Shown: positions 1 through 11,820, counted from the first letter of the stretch. The stretch: 64,000 bases of DNA from Fagopyrum homotropicum (GCA_033239125.1 BSWB01000001.1:140569981-140633980); one strand, 5' to 3'. Notes: generated by a model not told the origin, from the letters alone. Numbers and translations: made by a program.

Positions 1-1449
1 CATGATTGACTTCCCCAAACCTACAAGTTCTTTCTATTCTTTGAATGCAAAACTTTGCTTTCATGACCCTCCCACATCAAACATGCCAAATATAACTCCT
101 CCAATTCCCGGATAGGTAAGGGAGGCTATTATTTTATTGAGGGGCTAAATGAACAAAGAAAGGAAGAAGAAAGGTCGAATTGCCTTAATCATTTCATAAA
201 GAAGCATAAGAACTTATTATGTAATTTCAACCTCAATTTCTCAAATTGATTTAGATGAAGTTCTCACATTACGAAATTTGCAAGTAAAGACAAACAACTC
301 ATTCAATTTCTTTCCAATTCATAATTCTGTTCAAGCATGCAATTATCATCAAAAATTCATTCCGCAAGTAAAATTTATCATAGGAATCATCTCAATTCTT
401 AGAAGCACAAAATTTTCATAATTTTTCAAATTTTTATGGTTTTTCAAAAGCTTTTTCATGCAATGTAATAATGAAACGTGTGACAATGAAATGAAACATG
501 CAAAGTGTTCTCAATCAAGGCAAGCAAAAGTGAGTAGAGTTATTACAAACGATAGTCACACCCCACCCCATACTTGAGACAAACATTCCGCAAGTACCTG
601 GGAGGAGGAGGAAGCATCACCTTTCCTCTTCTTATTTATAGTAGACATTCTCCTAATCAAATCCATTTCAGTCCCCAAAATTACGGCCTGTTCTTCAATT
701 CCACGGCCGTGGTTTACCCACAGACCGTGGTTCGGCTCTGAATTTCTCAAAACGCAATCAATCAACACCAAATTCACCAGACAACAGCCCTAGACTAATT
801 CCAATCCAATTCCAATCAGTTCTCCTAAAAATTCTTGCAAAAATTTAGCCAAATCGACAAAGCAAAGAAAGAGAGAAAAACCTAGGTTTTGGATTTTTAA
901 AATCCAAATTCCGTCTTCTCCAGTGATTGTCCACTCGATTTGTTGATTGGATCTTGTAGATGGTTGAATTTGCTTCACTTTAGGCTCAAGAATCGTTCGA
1001 AACGATTAAAGAACAAAATTTGAGAGAGGAGGACGATTTACGGTTGTTGGGTCGTGGAAGAGAAGGGTTAGGGGTGTTTTTGTGAAGGAAGGTGGTTTAT
1101 ATAGTGTCCGTAAAAATTCTTGAAAATCACGGTCACTCGGGGGTTTTCAAGGCCGTGGAAATGTACGGAACCGTGGTTTTGGTGATTTTTCTCAGTCTTT
1201 TGCAAATTACGGCCTGTTCTTCAAAGTCCAAGTTTCTTCAATTTCCTTCAACTTTTCCTTCTCCCTTGCCTGTTCCATTGCTCCTACATCCAAAAACACG
1301 AACATACCGGAAGGTATCGAAGGCAAAACAAAACAAAAACGTCTAAACTACTCTAATCTATGAATGATAAACAAAAACATAAGTGCAATACCTTGGGTTG
1401 CCTCCCAAGAAGCGCTTGTTTAAGGTCCATACCGAGACCGTACTTGCAC
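1..1449 (-). other. Athila-1 3' untranslated region
   Basis: Untranslated DNA downstream of the integrase stop. It aligns by eye with the two flanks of the extra 3' ORF of Athila-2 (37872-38700 and 40382-41000). It contains one exact CCACGGCCGTGG at 701-712, further half-motifs near 1110-1220, and the purine-rich motif (minus strand, 576-558) conserved in all three Athila copies. The extra ORF itself is almost wholly deleted. No gene is seen. Confidence 0.8.
556..666 (-). pseudogene. Remnant of the Athila extra 3' (env-position) ORF
   Basis: From the ATG at 666 the minus strand encodes a short peptide starting MDLIRRMS, rich in Lys and then Ser. It matches the start of the Athila-2 downstream ORF, which begins MDFVRRVS at 38701. 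After about 20 codons the homology jumps to sequence lying beyond the ORF in Athila-2, so roughly 1.6 kb has been deleted. Only the N-terminal stub remains and no function is expected. Confidence 0.7.
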
Positions 1450-2841
1450 TTATTCGAGTGCGGTAGGCGCGAACTCTTCAGCTTGGAGTTCCGGTGAGTA
1501 CTTCTTGAGTCGTTGACTGTTCACTTTGAAGCTTCCGCCCTTCTCACCCCATACTGCAACTGCACCATGGGGAAAAACATGTTTGATTATATAAGGTCTA
1601 ATCCAACGAGATTTAAGCTTACCTGGAAAGAGACGAAGTCTTGAATTGAAGAGGAGAACTTGATCTCCTTCTTTGAGGTCTTTTGGAATGATATGCTTAT
1701 CATGCCAATGCTTCGCTCTTTCTTTATAGATCTTGGCGTTTTCGTAGGCGTTTAAGCGAAGTTCTTCAAGCTCGTTAAGGTCCAAGAGGCGCTTCTCACC
1801 CGCTTCCTTTATGCTGAAGTTCAAACACTTTATTGCCCAATACGCCTTATGTTCCAGCTCTACCGGCAAGTGACAAGACTTCCCATATACAAGTTTGTAT
1901 GTTGTCGTACTGATGAGAGTCTTATATGCAGTCCGGTATGCCCACAATGCATCATCTAGCTTCAAAGACGAATCCTTCCTTGTCCTTGAAACCGTCTTCT
2001 CTAAGATTCCTTTAATCTCCCGGTTTGAAATCTCCACTTGTCCACTTGTTTGTGGATGGTAAGGGGTGGCGATCTTGTGAGTCACCCCATACTTAGCTAG
2101 TAGAGCTTCGAATCGTCGGGCAATGAAGTGAGAGCCTCCATCACTAATGATAGTCCGTGGTGTCCCAAATCGTGGGAAAATGGTCTTGTTAAAGAACTTA
2201 ACCACAACCATGGCATCATTAGTAGGAGAGGCAATTGCTTCAACCCATCTCGAAACATAATCTACAACTAGAAGTATGTATTGGTTTCCACAAGATGATG
2301 GGAAAGGTCCCATAAAGTCTACTCCCCAAACTTCAAAGATCTCTACCTCTTGAATATTGTTAAGAGGCATCTCGTTCCTCCTAGAGATATTTCTTGTTCT
2401 TTGACAAGCATCGCAGCAGGAAACAAAGGTTTGCACATCTTTAAATAAAGTAGGCCAAAAGAATCCAGATTGCAATACCTTAGCGCTAGTCTTGTTCGAG
2501 CTAGCGTGTCCTCCACAAGGTAGTGAATGACAATGACGGATGACGCTTTGCATCTCGTCTTCCGGCACACATCGTCGAATGATGCCGTCAGGACCTCTCT
2601 TAAAGAGGAGAGGTTCATTCCAAAAGTATTCCCGAACATACTTAAAGAACTTCTGTCTTTGTGCATAGGATAATCCGGGTGGTAATTCCTGGCAAACCAA
2701 ATAGTTAACAAAATCAGCAAACCATGGTTCATTACCTTTAGTGATCTTGTCGATGCACTCCTCTATGATATGTAAATGCTCGTCCGGAAAGGAGTCATCT
2801 ATGGGGAGATTGTCGTCCTCTAGATGTGGTAGACGACTCAA
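1450..2841 (-). pseudogene. Athila-1 integrase
   Basis: 463 codons encoding the integrase third of the polyprotein. Visible are the HHCC zinc-binding segment (HCHSLPCGGH followed by CDACQRT), the catalytic core with Asp in DFMGPF and in IISDGGSHF, and Glu in the SNREIKG segment. A C-terminal part ending in PTALE follows. Integrase would insert the cDNA into the host genome. The reading frame is joined to RNase H by a one-base deletion near 2915, so it is no longer in frame with upstream pol. The domain itself is open and matches the Athila-2 copy closely. Confidence 0.92.
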
Positions 2842-2885
2842 ATGATCCGCAACAGAATTTTCCGAACCCTTCTTGTCACGGATCT

Positions 2886-3302
2886 CTAGATCGAATTCCT
2901 GTAGGAGAAGAATCCATCTAATAGCCTTGGTTTCGCATCCTTCTTTGCAAGTAGATACCGGATCGCAGCATGATCCGTGTATACAATCACCTTTGCACCT
3001 ACAAGATAAGAACGAAACTTTTCAAATGCATATACAATTGCTAGAAATTCTTTCTCGGTAGTGGCGTAGTTGAGCTGCGCTTCATCTAGCGTCTTGCTAG
3101 CGTAGTAGATAGCGTGGGTTCGTACTTCCTTCTTTTGCCCAAGCACAGCTCCTATAGCTACGTCACTTGCATCACACATAACCTCGAATGGAAGATTCCA
3201 ATCCGGAGGTTGGATGATCGGGGCTGAGATTAGAGCTTCCCGAATCTTATGAAACGCATCTAAACATTCCTGCGAAAAATAAAAAACTGCATCCTTCATC
3301 AA
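2886..3302 (-). pseudogene. Athila-1 RNase H segment
   Basis: 138 codons covering the end of RT and the RNase H domain. EVMCDASDVAIGAV carries the first catalytic Asp, the ATTEKEFLAIVYA helix the Glu, and VYTDHAAIRYL the next Asp. Near its end a one-base deletion relative to Athila-2 (CTAATT reduced to CTATT) throws the reading out of frame before integrase. At its start it is out of frame with the preceding RT fragment because of a two-base deletion just after the SKISKP motif. Confidence 0.9.
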
Positions 3303-3306
3303 TAGA

Positions 3307-3627
3307 TTAGTAAGGCTTTGATATCTTAGAGAAATCCTTTATAAAGCGTCTATAAAATCCAGCATGTCCTAGAAAACTTCTTATCCCTTTCACCGAAGAT
3401 GGAGGAGGGAGCTTTTCTATAGTCTCTATCTTAGCCTTATCCACTTCAATCCCTCTACTAGAGATCAAGTGTCCTAATACAATGCCTTCTTTCACCATAA
3501 ATTGACACTTCTCCCAATTAAGAACTAGGTTAGTGTCTTCACACCTTTGTAGCACAAGAGCAAGGTTAGAAAGACAATTATCGAAAGAGGAACCATAAAC
3601 AGAAAAGTCATCCATGAAAACCTCCAT
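3307..3627 (-). pseudogene. Athila-1 reverse transcriptase, C-terminal segment
   Basis: 106 codons holding the RT active-site motif FMDDFSVYG (an F-x-D-D form of YxDD, typical of Athila) and the thumb region ending SKISKP. It is separated from the upstream RT part by a nonsense codon (TAG at 3643-3645, where Athila-2 has a Glu codon) and from RNase H by a two-base deletion. RT would copy the element RNA into cDNA; this copy cannot make an intact enzyme. Confidence 0.9.
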
Positions 3628-3642
3628 GATTTCCTCTATATA

Positions 3643-5757
3643 CTACGAGAAGATAGCCATCATGCATCTTTGAAAGGTGGCTGGGGCATTGCAAAGCCCG
3701 AACGGCATTCTCCTATAAGAAAACGTACCCCACGGACATGTGAACGTCGTCTTCTCCTGATCGTCTGGATGTATCGGGATCTGAAAGAAACCACTATAAC
3801 CGTCAAGATAACATAAATGTGAGTGTTGTGCTAACCTCTCAAGCATTTGGTCGATGAATGGTAGTGGGAAGTGATCCTTCCTTGTTGCGTTGTTTAGCTT
3901 GCGGTAGTCTATGCACATCCTCCATCCCGTTACGGTTCGTGTAGGAATGAGTTCGTTGTTCTTGTTGGTAATGACCGTCATTCCTCCTTTCTTTGGAACC
4001 ACCTGTACGGGACTCACCCACTTGCTATCGGAGATAGGGTAGATGATACCTGCATCAAGTAGTTTAAGAATTTCCTTCTTGACAACCTCCTTCATGGTCG
4101 GATTTAACCGCCTTTGAGGTTGTCGCGAACTTCTAAAATCTTCTTCCATTAGAATCTTATGCATGCATAGTGAAGGCTTGATTCCTACTAGATCCTCTAT
4201 AGTGTAACCTAAGGCTTTCCTATGTTTCTTAAGAACAACCATAAGCTTACTATGTTCATCTATACTTAGATCGGAACTAACAATTACCGGAAAGGTAGAA
4301 TTAGGTCCTAGAAATGCATACCTTAGATGTGCGGGAAGTGGCTTCAATTCCATCACTATAGGACTCTTTAATGGCTCTTGAGGAGTGTCCAATGTTCCCT
4401 TAGAAGCTTCTAAGGGTATAGAAGTTGTTGGAGAAGAATCAAGAGAAGTGGTAGAAAGAATATAAGTGTCTTCAGATTCACCCAAAATTACGGCTCCCCT
4501 GTTTCCTCCACGGCCGTGGTTTTGCGCGTGGAAGTCAATTACGGTGCCTCTGCTTGTTCCACGGCCGTGGTTTTGACCGTGTAACTTACTAGAGTCCTTT
4601 GAATAGCTGATTACGGTCATGTTGGTGGAAACCACGGCCGTGGAATAGCACGACTGGCCGTGATTCCTCACGTTCTCTGACCCATCGTAGAGTTTCTCAA
4701 GCTCTTCTTCATACACTTCCTTTTGCTTCTCCAAAGCTTCAATTTCCTCATTGCATTCCTCTTCTTCCCCTATGTCCATAATGCTCATAGTGATCACTTT
4801 TTGCAAGGGATCTTTGAAGAGAATCGAACTTACTTCTTCTCTAGATAGCTCTTCGTCATGGATGTCGAATATGTCCTCTTCAAGAGCTAGTTCTTTCACC
4901 AAAGTGGAAAGAACGAACTCTAACTTCTCCTCTCCTATGTCGAAGGAGAGTCTAGCATTCTTGCAATCAACCATACAACCGGATGTTGCAAGAAACGGTC
5001 TTCCGAGTATGATCGGGACCGGACTATCTGCAGAAAAGACAAGCACAACAAAATCTATAGGAACATAGAACTTACCAAGCTTGACCGGGACGTCTTCAAC
5101 TATACCGACGGGACGAGTTATGGATCGATCCGCCATGTATAACGTCATCTTTACCGGTTTAGGTTCGCCTAAACCGATTTTCCTGCATAAGGCAACCGGA
5201 ATGATGCTCACGCTTGCTCCTAAATCACATAATGCATCATATGTGACATCTCCCACTCCTATGGGAACACAAAATGACCCCAGATCCTTCAGCTTTGGGG
5301 GCATCTTTTCCTTCATTGTCTTAATAAGATCCGACGAATTTGAACTCGTTTTGACTTCTCCAAAATCTTCTAATTTCCTCTTGTTAGAGAGGATCTCCTT
5401 TAAGAACTTTCCATATGCTGGCATACCTACAATTGCATCAATGAAAGGTATATTAATATGCAGTTTGCTCATGAGTTCAATAAACTTACCGAATTGCTTG
5501 TCTAGACGCGCTCTTGCTCTAGATTGTGGGAATGGTAGGGGAGGTTTGTAAGCTGGAGGAGGAATGTAGATGTCTTCCTTCTCCTTCCCCTTCTCTTTCT
5601 CTTTCTCGACGGGGACTTCCACAAACTTAGGTTGCGGGTCGGTGGTTGTTGCTCCGCTCCTAGTTGTGATAGCCATCACCCTTCCTTTCGGGTTATCCTC
5701 CGTCTTTCCTAGAAGTTTTCCTTGATTCCTAGGAACTTCCTCAGCATTTCTAAACAT
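3643..5757 (-). pseudogene. Athila-1 protease and N-terminal reverse transcriptase
   Basis: 704 codons. The N-terminal linker is Lys/Glu-rich. The aspartic protease is recognisable from CDLGASVSIIP, where Leu replaces the usual Thr/Ser after Asp as in Athila elements. It is followed by an acidic linker that contains three exact CCACGGCCGTGG palindromes (4508-4519, 4559-4570, 4632-4643) translated as NHGRG-type peptides. RT fingers and palm follow (CIDYRKLNNATRKDHFPLPF, CYLDGYSGFFQIPIHP, MPFGLCNAP). A nonsense codon separates it from gag (TAA near 5776, where Athila-2 has CAA) and another ends it at 3643. Confidence 0.92.
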
Positions 5758-5775
5758 TTGGTTTTCTAAAACCTT

Positions 5776-7311
5776 TTAGGCTTTATCAACCTTAGTAATG
5801 TGATTATCAACCTTAGTGATGTGACTCTCCAATCCTTGAAGCTTTCCCAAAATTGTTTCCAACATGGGATCGGTCTTCTCTTTCCCCGAAGTGCTTCCAC
5901 TATTAGATGTTTGTCCCTGACTTTTCAAAGGAATGGAAGAAGAAGAAGGTGGAGTTAGTGAATTTCCTGAATTGGGATAAGAATTACCGGAATTTTGTTG
6001 TTGGTTGGAACGCCAATTGTTGTTGTTTGAACCGCTATTGTTGTTCCAATTGTTATTTCGGTTGTTGTTCCGGTTGTTGTTGTTGTTCCAATTCCCATTG
6101 TGGTTATTGTTGTTTCCTAAATAACCGACATCTTGCCCCTTATGCTTTGGGAAGTTGGCTTTGATGACTTCCTTCAATTCTTTAATCTCGGTGTTGAGAG
6201 AAAAGATTTGAGTTTGAGCAGCTTGTGTTAGCTTTGCTCCTTGCTCCACCTGATTTGCTTCTACCTTCCGGTGAGAATACTTCTCAATGTCCCAAGCGTC
6301 ATCTTTCCTCATGCCCATGAATGTGCCACATGAAAGGGATTGGAGCTTGAATTGTGTTTCCACTTCTAGCCCCTTATAGTATTTCTCCAATAGCTCCAAT
6401 TTGGAAATGCCATGGTGTGGGCAATCCAATAGTAAATCCTGAAATCTTTCCCAAGATTGAAACAAACTTTCGTTAGATCTCATAGAAAATGCATTAATCT
6501 TACCTCTCAACTGCGCCGTCTTGGATGGCGAGAAGAATTTGGTGAGGAACTCCGAAGAAAGATCCTCCCATGTGTTGAGTCTTCCATTTGGAAGAGCTTG
6601 ATACCAAGATAAAGCTTTCCCTTTTAAAGAGAAAAAGAATGGCTTGATCTTGGTGGTTGCATTCTTTGGCTTCATTGTCTCCATCAAGATCTCGAAATTT
6701 TGTAGATGTTTATGTGGAGATTCGCTACTCGTTCCTTCAAACTGATTTTGGCGAACGATGGTAATGACTTGTGGGTTGAAGCTAAACCCCTGCATATCGT
6801 CAGCATCAAAGTTCACACCTAGACGGCGTGGTTGCTGAATTGGATCCATCCTTTGGCCAAGAGTTCTTGGCTCTTCATCTACACGAGCGGCTCTCACACC
6901 CCCAGCCGGGACACGATAGTTGGCAGCCGGTCTTGGATTATATTGATTCATATTGATCGTCGGATTAATGTCTTCTAGCGGTGGCATGGAAGAGTCGCTA
7001 TCCTCATCGGATGAGTTGGTTCTAACCGATCTTGCCGGTTTTCTCCTCTTCTTCTTCTTGGAATCGCTTATCTTCAGCCTCATTTGAAACATCGCGTCCC
7101 TGAGCTCATCAATTTGTAATTGATGACGGTCCGATTCTTCCTTGCGAGTCTTCTCGCTCCATTTAAGTTGAGCTTCGGATTCCTCCAACTCTGCTTGAAG
7201 ATCCCGCTCTTCGTTTTCAGCCATCTTTCTTTCTTTGAGCTTCTTCCTTAAAGTCTTCTCAAGTTCTTGATCAAGAGGTAAAAGGTCCTTGTTGTTTCTA
7301 GACCTACGCAT
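5776..7311 (-). pseudogene. Athila-1 gag
   Basis: Start taken at the ATG at 7311 (MRRSRNNKDLLPLDQ), which has an equivalent in Athila-2; a further upstream in-frame Met exists but lies in poorly conserved leader. Domains are an N-terminal Lys/Glu-rich coiled-coil-like helix, a linker with DSDSSMPPLED, a capsid-like core (KPFFFSLKGKALSWYQALPNG to WERFQDLLLDCPHHG) and an Asn-rich tail. There is no CCHC knuckle, as is usual for Athila. The frame ends in a TAA where Athila-2 has a Gln codon, so what was a single gag-pol frame is cut here. Gag would form the virus-like particle. Confidence 0.9.
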
Positions 7312-7412
7312 ATACCTAAGGTAACCTGCAAATATCACTAAAAAAAATATCAAATAACAAGAGCAAAGCTCCCAAGTTTGACAACCGATAACCGAATTCG
7401 GCCTAAACCAAA

Positions 7413-7429
7413 TCCCGGAAACTGCGCCA
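7413..7429 (-). other. Athila-1 primer binding site, mutated (tRNA-Asp type)
   Basis: Minus-strand TGGCGCAGTTTCCGGGA lies just inside the 5' LTR. It matches the intact Athila-2 PBS (TGGCGCCGTTGCCGGGGA) with two substitutions and a one-base deletion. Pairing with the tRNA primer would be weakened. Confidence 0.85.
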
Positions 7430-7435
7430 AAAACT

Positions 7436-9105
7436 TGTTCGCCACTTAGTGTGCGCGCAAATAAGCTTTAAATTTATAAAACTAGAATCAAGCAAGAGAA
7501 CCCGCAGTGTACGGATCGACGTAGTAAAGCAAGAATTCCAGAGTATCGAACACAGGGATTTGGGGGGAACAAATTCAGTTGTAAAGTTGTCAAGCAAGTA
7601 AAAGCGTAAAACTTTGCAAATATATTGGGAAAACAGCAACCCTAAAGATCCAGGTATCTAATTGTGGCAATCGATTCAAGATATACTAAAGAACTAAGGA
7701 CAGAGTTAAGAGTTGCAAAGGTATAATAAGGTAAAGCAATGTACAGTGAAGTTCCAAAACTTTATGTGACTTATCTAAAGACACTCTCTATAAAGGTTGT
7801 TGACGCTTCAGTATAGAGAAGATCTAAAGACAAGAATTAATCTCAAATACCCAAACTTGTAACCCAAAGATCAAGACTAACTAAACCGATTAAGGTTGTG
7901 ACACTCGAAATCGAAGTAGAGGTTGTTGAGGCTTCACTACTATCTAGAAAAGGGCAAACCTAGACTAGATTAAAGCTAATCTTTAACCTTGGATCAAAGT
8001 AAAAGCAAAGTTCGTAAACTGGTGTAAATTACGGGCAGATGTTGAGTTCCACGGCCGTGGAATCTCAAGAACATACCGTGATTTTGATTCGTCGGCGAAA
8101 TCTCTCTAACTCTCAGGGTCCAATTTTTTTACGATCGATCTATCATCATCTAAGCCACAACTATCAACCCTTCACCTTAGAATTGCTAAAGGGTTTTAGC
8201 AAATAACTGTCATTATAATGTCAAAATCAAGTTTAAGAAGAATGAAAGATGAAAACCTTCGAAAACCTTCAATAAAACTCAAATCAATCTCAAATCCACA
8301 CACAAAGATAATAATGTATATCAGATTTGGAATAAACACAAACCAATAACAATCCTTGATAAGAACGAATAACGGGATGTCAATCCGTCTTCTAATCAAA
8401 CCTAAGGACAAAAGACGTAACCTTCCACCACAAGCAACTCCCAAATCTTCAAACCCTCGCGAATCACGTTTTCAAGCGCAAATCTCCGGACGTCCAATGC
8501 AGCCCTAAGCACATGTGTCAAATTCTCTCCCCTCCAGCCTTTTTATAAGGAAGGATAAAATAACCGTCCGGCCCATGTGCGTAAATGATGTGGCAATAAT
8601 TAATTCGACAAAAGATCGCCTAAATCACGGTCTCATGGAGTTCCACGACCGTGGTTTAGAGCGTGGAAGTGGATTACGGTTCCATATGATTTCCACGGCC
8701 GTACTTTATACCGTGTAACTCTCTGGAATACTCCACGTTCATGATGCCAAGATCCACGGCTGTGGTTTTGGGCGTGGACTTCTGTACGACCGTATTTTAG
8801 AGCGTGGAAGTGTAAATTGCTTTTGGTTTCCTTTGTGTCGTGCCATTCCTCATCCTAGCATCTCCTTTGACTTCTTTGATGTGTCCTTAATCCTTGGATG
8901 TGCTCAAATCTTCTCCTATCTCTCTCAAACAGTTCGGTTTTAGCTCTTATTCACCTATAATCAACACAAAGCTGATGTAGACCTCCATATCGAAAATATA
9001 GACAAATTAGCTAACAAATGCTTCAATGCCTTATCAATGAACACTATAATGGATGAAAAACAACTAGAAAAAGTGCCTAGAATATCGTAATATTTCATGC
9101 TAACA
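7436..9105 (-). repeat. Athila-1 5' LTR
   Basis: 1670 bp. On the minus strand it starts TGTTAGCATGAAATATT at 9105 and ends GGCGAACA at 7436, the same termini as the Athila-2 LTRs. The minus-strand TATA box is at 8547-8540. A cluster of CCACGGCCGTGG variants lies immediately upstream of it (about 8620-8815), and one exact palindrome (8049-8060) sits in the transcribed leader. No gene is encoded. Confidence 0.92.
8540..8547 (-). promoter_or_regulatory. TATA box of Athila-1 LTR
   Basis: Minus-strand TATAAAAA in CCTTATAAAAAGGCTGG. Its position relative to the palindrome cluster is the same as that of the TATA box of the Athila-2 LTR. Confidence 0.6.
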
Positions 9106-10610
9106 ATCTTGTGATAGAGAATTGAGAGTTTGAGTGTGGCTTTGGCCTTGGATGACGTTGATGATGTTGTTGTGTGTTGTTGTTGATGTTTCGAAGTGGT
9201 GAGAGGTGTGGATGCTCCATAGTTGCAGCCTAGGTTGGTGAGGTAAGCTCTTTCTCTTCTTCTCTCTTCTTTCCTTCATCCTTGATTCTTTCTTCGTCCT
9301 TATAGCTTAGGATCACAAGGTAGGATTGTGTTGGATCCTTTCTTGGCTGTCTTGATGATCATATGTGTGTATATATGCATATGTGTTGGTGTGGTGTGTT
9401 GAAGACGTGAAGAGAATCGAGAAAGGGGTCAAAGAGAAGTCGGGACCAACTCTCTGCATAGTTGGCCTCCCCTGCGTCTATCCTAAGCCGCACTTGCGCC
9501 TGGTGTGGAGCCGCCCCTGCGCCTCACTCGACCGGCTAGTGTGTTCTTGCTTCTGTTGGTGCATACCCTGTTGGTATGTCTTCCTTCCTTCCTTTCCTTT
9601 AACCTTGGCTTAGTTGGTTGCTAGGTTAGGATGGTTAGGATGAGTTGTGTGATAGAGATGTGCCTTAGGCACTTGTGTTGATGTTGGGGTTTTGATATAG
9701 GCATATGTGATCTTGTTATGATCTTTAGGTTGTAGGTTGATTCTGGTTATGGAGACGAGTCTCCTAACCCTTTCAGGTTGTAATGTTATGTGCCTTGTTC
9801 TTGCAGGCGTTGGTTTCTTCCCCAAGGGGAAGCTGTGACGTGGTAGAGGATACGAGTGTATCAGGTAAGTCCATAGGACTTACTTAGCGTACGGTTGTGG
9901 ATTGTATGATTGTAATGGTTGTGTGTGTTCATATGGTTGTACATTTATAACCTAAACCGGACTAGGATGACCATTCATTATATTTATATGGCCCAAGTGT
10001 ATTATAACGGGCGGGAACCACCGGTCTCCGCCTGTTGGGTAGGAGGAGGTGCCCTGAAGATGATCTCACAGGAGGGGACGAGTGAAGGTCACCCCCATGC
10101 AAAATCTTGTGTTACATTGGATGGGACGGGATTCTTGAGGCTCCTCGTGTTACAAAAGAAGTTGAATTAGTAATGGAGTAACGTAATTAAAGATAATAAA
10201 TGAATGTGTGTGACATTGAATGTATGAGATGCTGATATGTGTTTGTGCTATTACTTTATGCTTATCTATTGCTGTAGCTAACGGTGTATACCGTGTTGTA
10301 GATGATTTGCATGTTAAGAAGACTGCAGAGAGAGCCAGATGGTGTGACCGGCCGAGGACTTATGTACATTAGGATACGTGGGTTGGAATCTTTTGTATCA
10401 AATGTTGTTGTGATTGTTGTTATGGTTTTGTAGTCGGCTTTGAGTTTGTAAACTCTTTTGATGTATCATACAACTTTTATGTATTTGTTTTTACTCTACT
10501 TGTGCCTTGTTGCAAGATCCAGTGAACTTGTTGTCAGGCTAGGGTCAGGATCCATTGTGAGATCCTTGCCCAATGTAGAATTCCGAGTCCCGTGAATTCG
10601 GGGTGTTATA
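9106..10610 (+). repeat. Partial 5' LTR of outer Tekay-like element
   Basis: The right edge is GAATTCGGGGTGTTATA followed by GAGT and the PBS. The final CA has mutated to TA. The stretch around 9950-10110 (GGCCCAAGTGTATTATAACGG and a GTCTCCGCC block) matches the complement of the LTRs at 27672-30563, so the two elements are related. The beginning is missing; Athila-1 apparently inserted inside this LTR, since no TGTAACG-type start is visible. No gene is seen. Confidence 0.75.
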
Positions 10611-10614
10611 GAGT

Positions 10615-10626
10615 TGGTATCAGAGC
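10615..10626 (+). other. Primer binding site of outer element (tRNA-iMet)
   Basis: TGGTATCAGAGC, complementary to the 3' end of plant initiator tRNA-Met, four bases after the LTR end. The same motif is found on the minus strand at 34846-34835 in the related inner element. Confidence 0.9.
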
Positions 10627-10796
10627 CTTAGGTTGACAACAATGACACTTTCTATCTGCAATAAAGGTGGAGTGGATAAATAAACAGAACCCACATGGGG
10701 TCTGACTTTTCAAAGGGTTTTAGTTTTAAAGCGAGTATAGATGTTTTTGGGATAGTGTGTACAGAAGTCGTCACCCATCTGAGGATCTCGACAGTA

Positions 10797-10797
10797 T

Positions 10798-10871
<74 letters not shown>
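10797..10871. repeat. (TA)n microsatellite, left part
   Basis: About 37 TA units in the leader of the outer element. It continues on the other side of the MULE (17430-17455), which therefore inserted into it. Its length produces spurious Ile-Tyr open frames. Confidence 0.95.
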
Positions 10872-10873
<2 letters not shown>

Positions 10874-11182
10874 AAAAATGACCAAAATTAATACAAACTA
10901 TCAATTGTGAACCAAAATTAATACGAACTTTAAAAATTACTAACTCGTGTATATACTATCGCATAATAAACCAATTTTGATACAGAATCAATTCCGGCCA
11001 AAACTCCGGTGGAATTGCTGACGTGGATCACCGGATTTTTAATAGTCATTATTTTGTCCTACGTGTAAAATAAATTTTGCCACCTTATCTCCATATAATT
11101 ATAATGATTTAAAAAAAGAAAAAGAAAAGTACTTCCCTGTAAATAAAAATTCTATCGATTGCAGGAGAAAGAGAAGGTCGAA
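10872..11182 (+). repeat. MULE left terminal inverted repeat
   Basis: 311 bp, complementary to 17119-17429 with only scattered mismatches. It contains two degenerate copies of ACCAAAATTAATAC about 31 bp apart near the tip. The inner end GAGAAGGTCGAA lies about 100 bp before the GRF gene start, so the TIR probably supplies that gene's promoter. Confidence 0.93.
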
Positions 11183-11281
11183 GGTCTTGTGTCCATTAAA
11201 GCCTAGATCCATGAGAAACTAAATCAATTAGGGCTTTCGTGAATCTGCAAAATCAAAGGCAAGGTCGCGCGAAGGAAGAAG

Positions 11282-11820
11282 ATGTCAAGGCGAGAAAGCA
11301 TGGATTCTTCTCGAACGACATGGAGATCAGGGCTTCGTGAATCTTTCGTTCGGACATGCTTCCATGGCCTCCCTTCAACTCTGCAAACTTGTAAAAGAGG
11401 ATCTAATTGTGGTAGAAAATTTTATGGGTGTTCTTTGTGGAAGGTAAGATTAGAGTGCACTTTATCGTCTTTTGCTTATGCTTTCATATTGTCGCTTAAT
11501 TTAGTTTGCAGGTTTCAGATTATAGTCAGTTCAAATTAGGGTTTCATCTTTTGCTTATGAACTCTTCATTCTCATTCTGTATATAATAACTACTTTTATT
11601 TGAATTGCAGGAAGGGAAACAATGTGAGTACTTTGTTTGGGCTGATCAAGTTATAGGAAGCAGAAATATTAATCAAGTTATTACACCCTCTTCAACTATG
11701 TACCGAGAAGACATGCCTTTGAGCCAAGATATTTTGAAAATTCAAGGAGAAAATGTAGCACTAAAAGTTGTAGTTCTTTTGTTGTTTATTATGTTAGTAA
11801 TCATGATGTTGAAACTATAA
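11282..11820 (+). CDS. GRF-type zinc-finger protein carried by the MULE (two exons)
   Basis: Exons 11282-11443 and 11611-11820 joined at a consensus intron (AAG|GTAAG, GAATTGCAG|G); exon 1 is exactly 54 codons, so the frame is kept. The 123-residue product has the pattern of plant GRF zinc fingers: Cys and HGLPSTLQT, then NCGRKFYGC, then across the splice CEYFVWAD. The C-terminal 18 residues are hydrophobic (VVVLLLFIMLVIMML), a likely membrane anchor. GRF fingers bind single-stranded nucleic acid in other proteins; a role here is unknown. It has its own orientation, head-on to the transposase. It could be a captured host gene or a normal accessory gene of this MULE group. Confidence 0.75.

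Larger units (their letters stand above)
1..9105 (-). mobile_element. Athila-1: Ty3/gypsy (Athila lineage) retrotransposon, 3' end outside window
   Basis: Reading on the minus strand the order is 5' LTR (9105-7436), primer binding site, gag, protease, reverse transcriptase, RNase H, integrase, then 3' untranslated DNA running off the window start. Athila assignment rests on a gag without a CCHC knuckle but with an Asn-rich tail, a protease motif CDLGAS, the RT motif FMDD, a PBS resembling the tRNA-Asp 3' end, and close similarity to Athila-2 (20048-43248). The coding region carries two nonsense codons and two frameshifts, so this copy is defective. It abuts the outer Tekay-like LTR at 9106. 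The expected 5-bp target duplication (ATCTT at 9106-9110) cannot be checked because the other end lies outside. Confidence 0.93.

Noticed and set aside
1092..1346. 84-codon plus-strand frame in the Athila-1 3' region
   Set aside because: Antisense to the element, covers palindrome-type repeats, no homologous frame at the matching place in Athila-2.
8041..8060. Palindrome CCACGGCCGTGG as a plain G-box
   Set aside because: The G-box core is CACGTG; here the two halves are separated by GGCC, so a bZIP/bHLH G-box label is not justified.
10652..10904. Ile-Tyr repeat open frames on the minus strand
   Set aside because: Translation of the (TA)n microsatellite.
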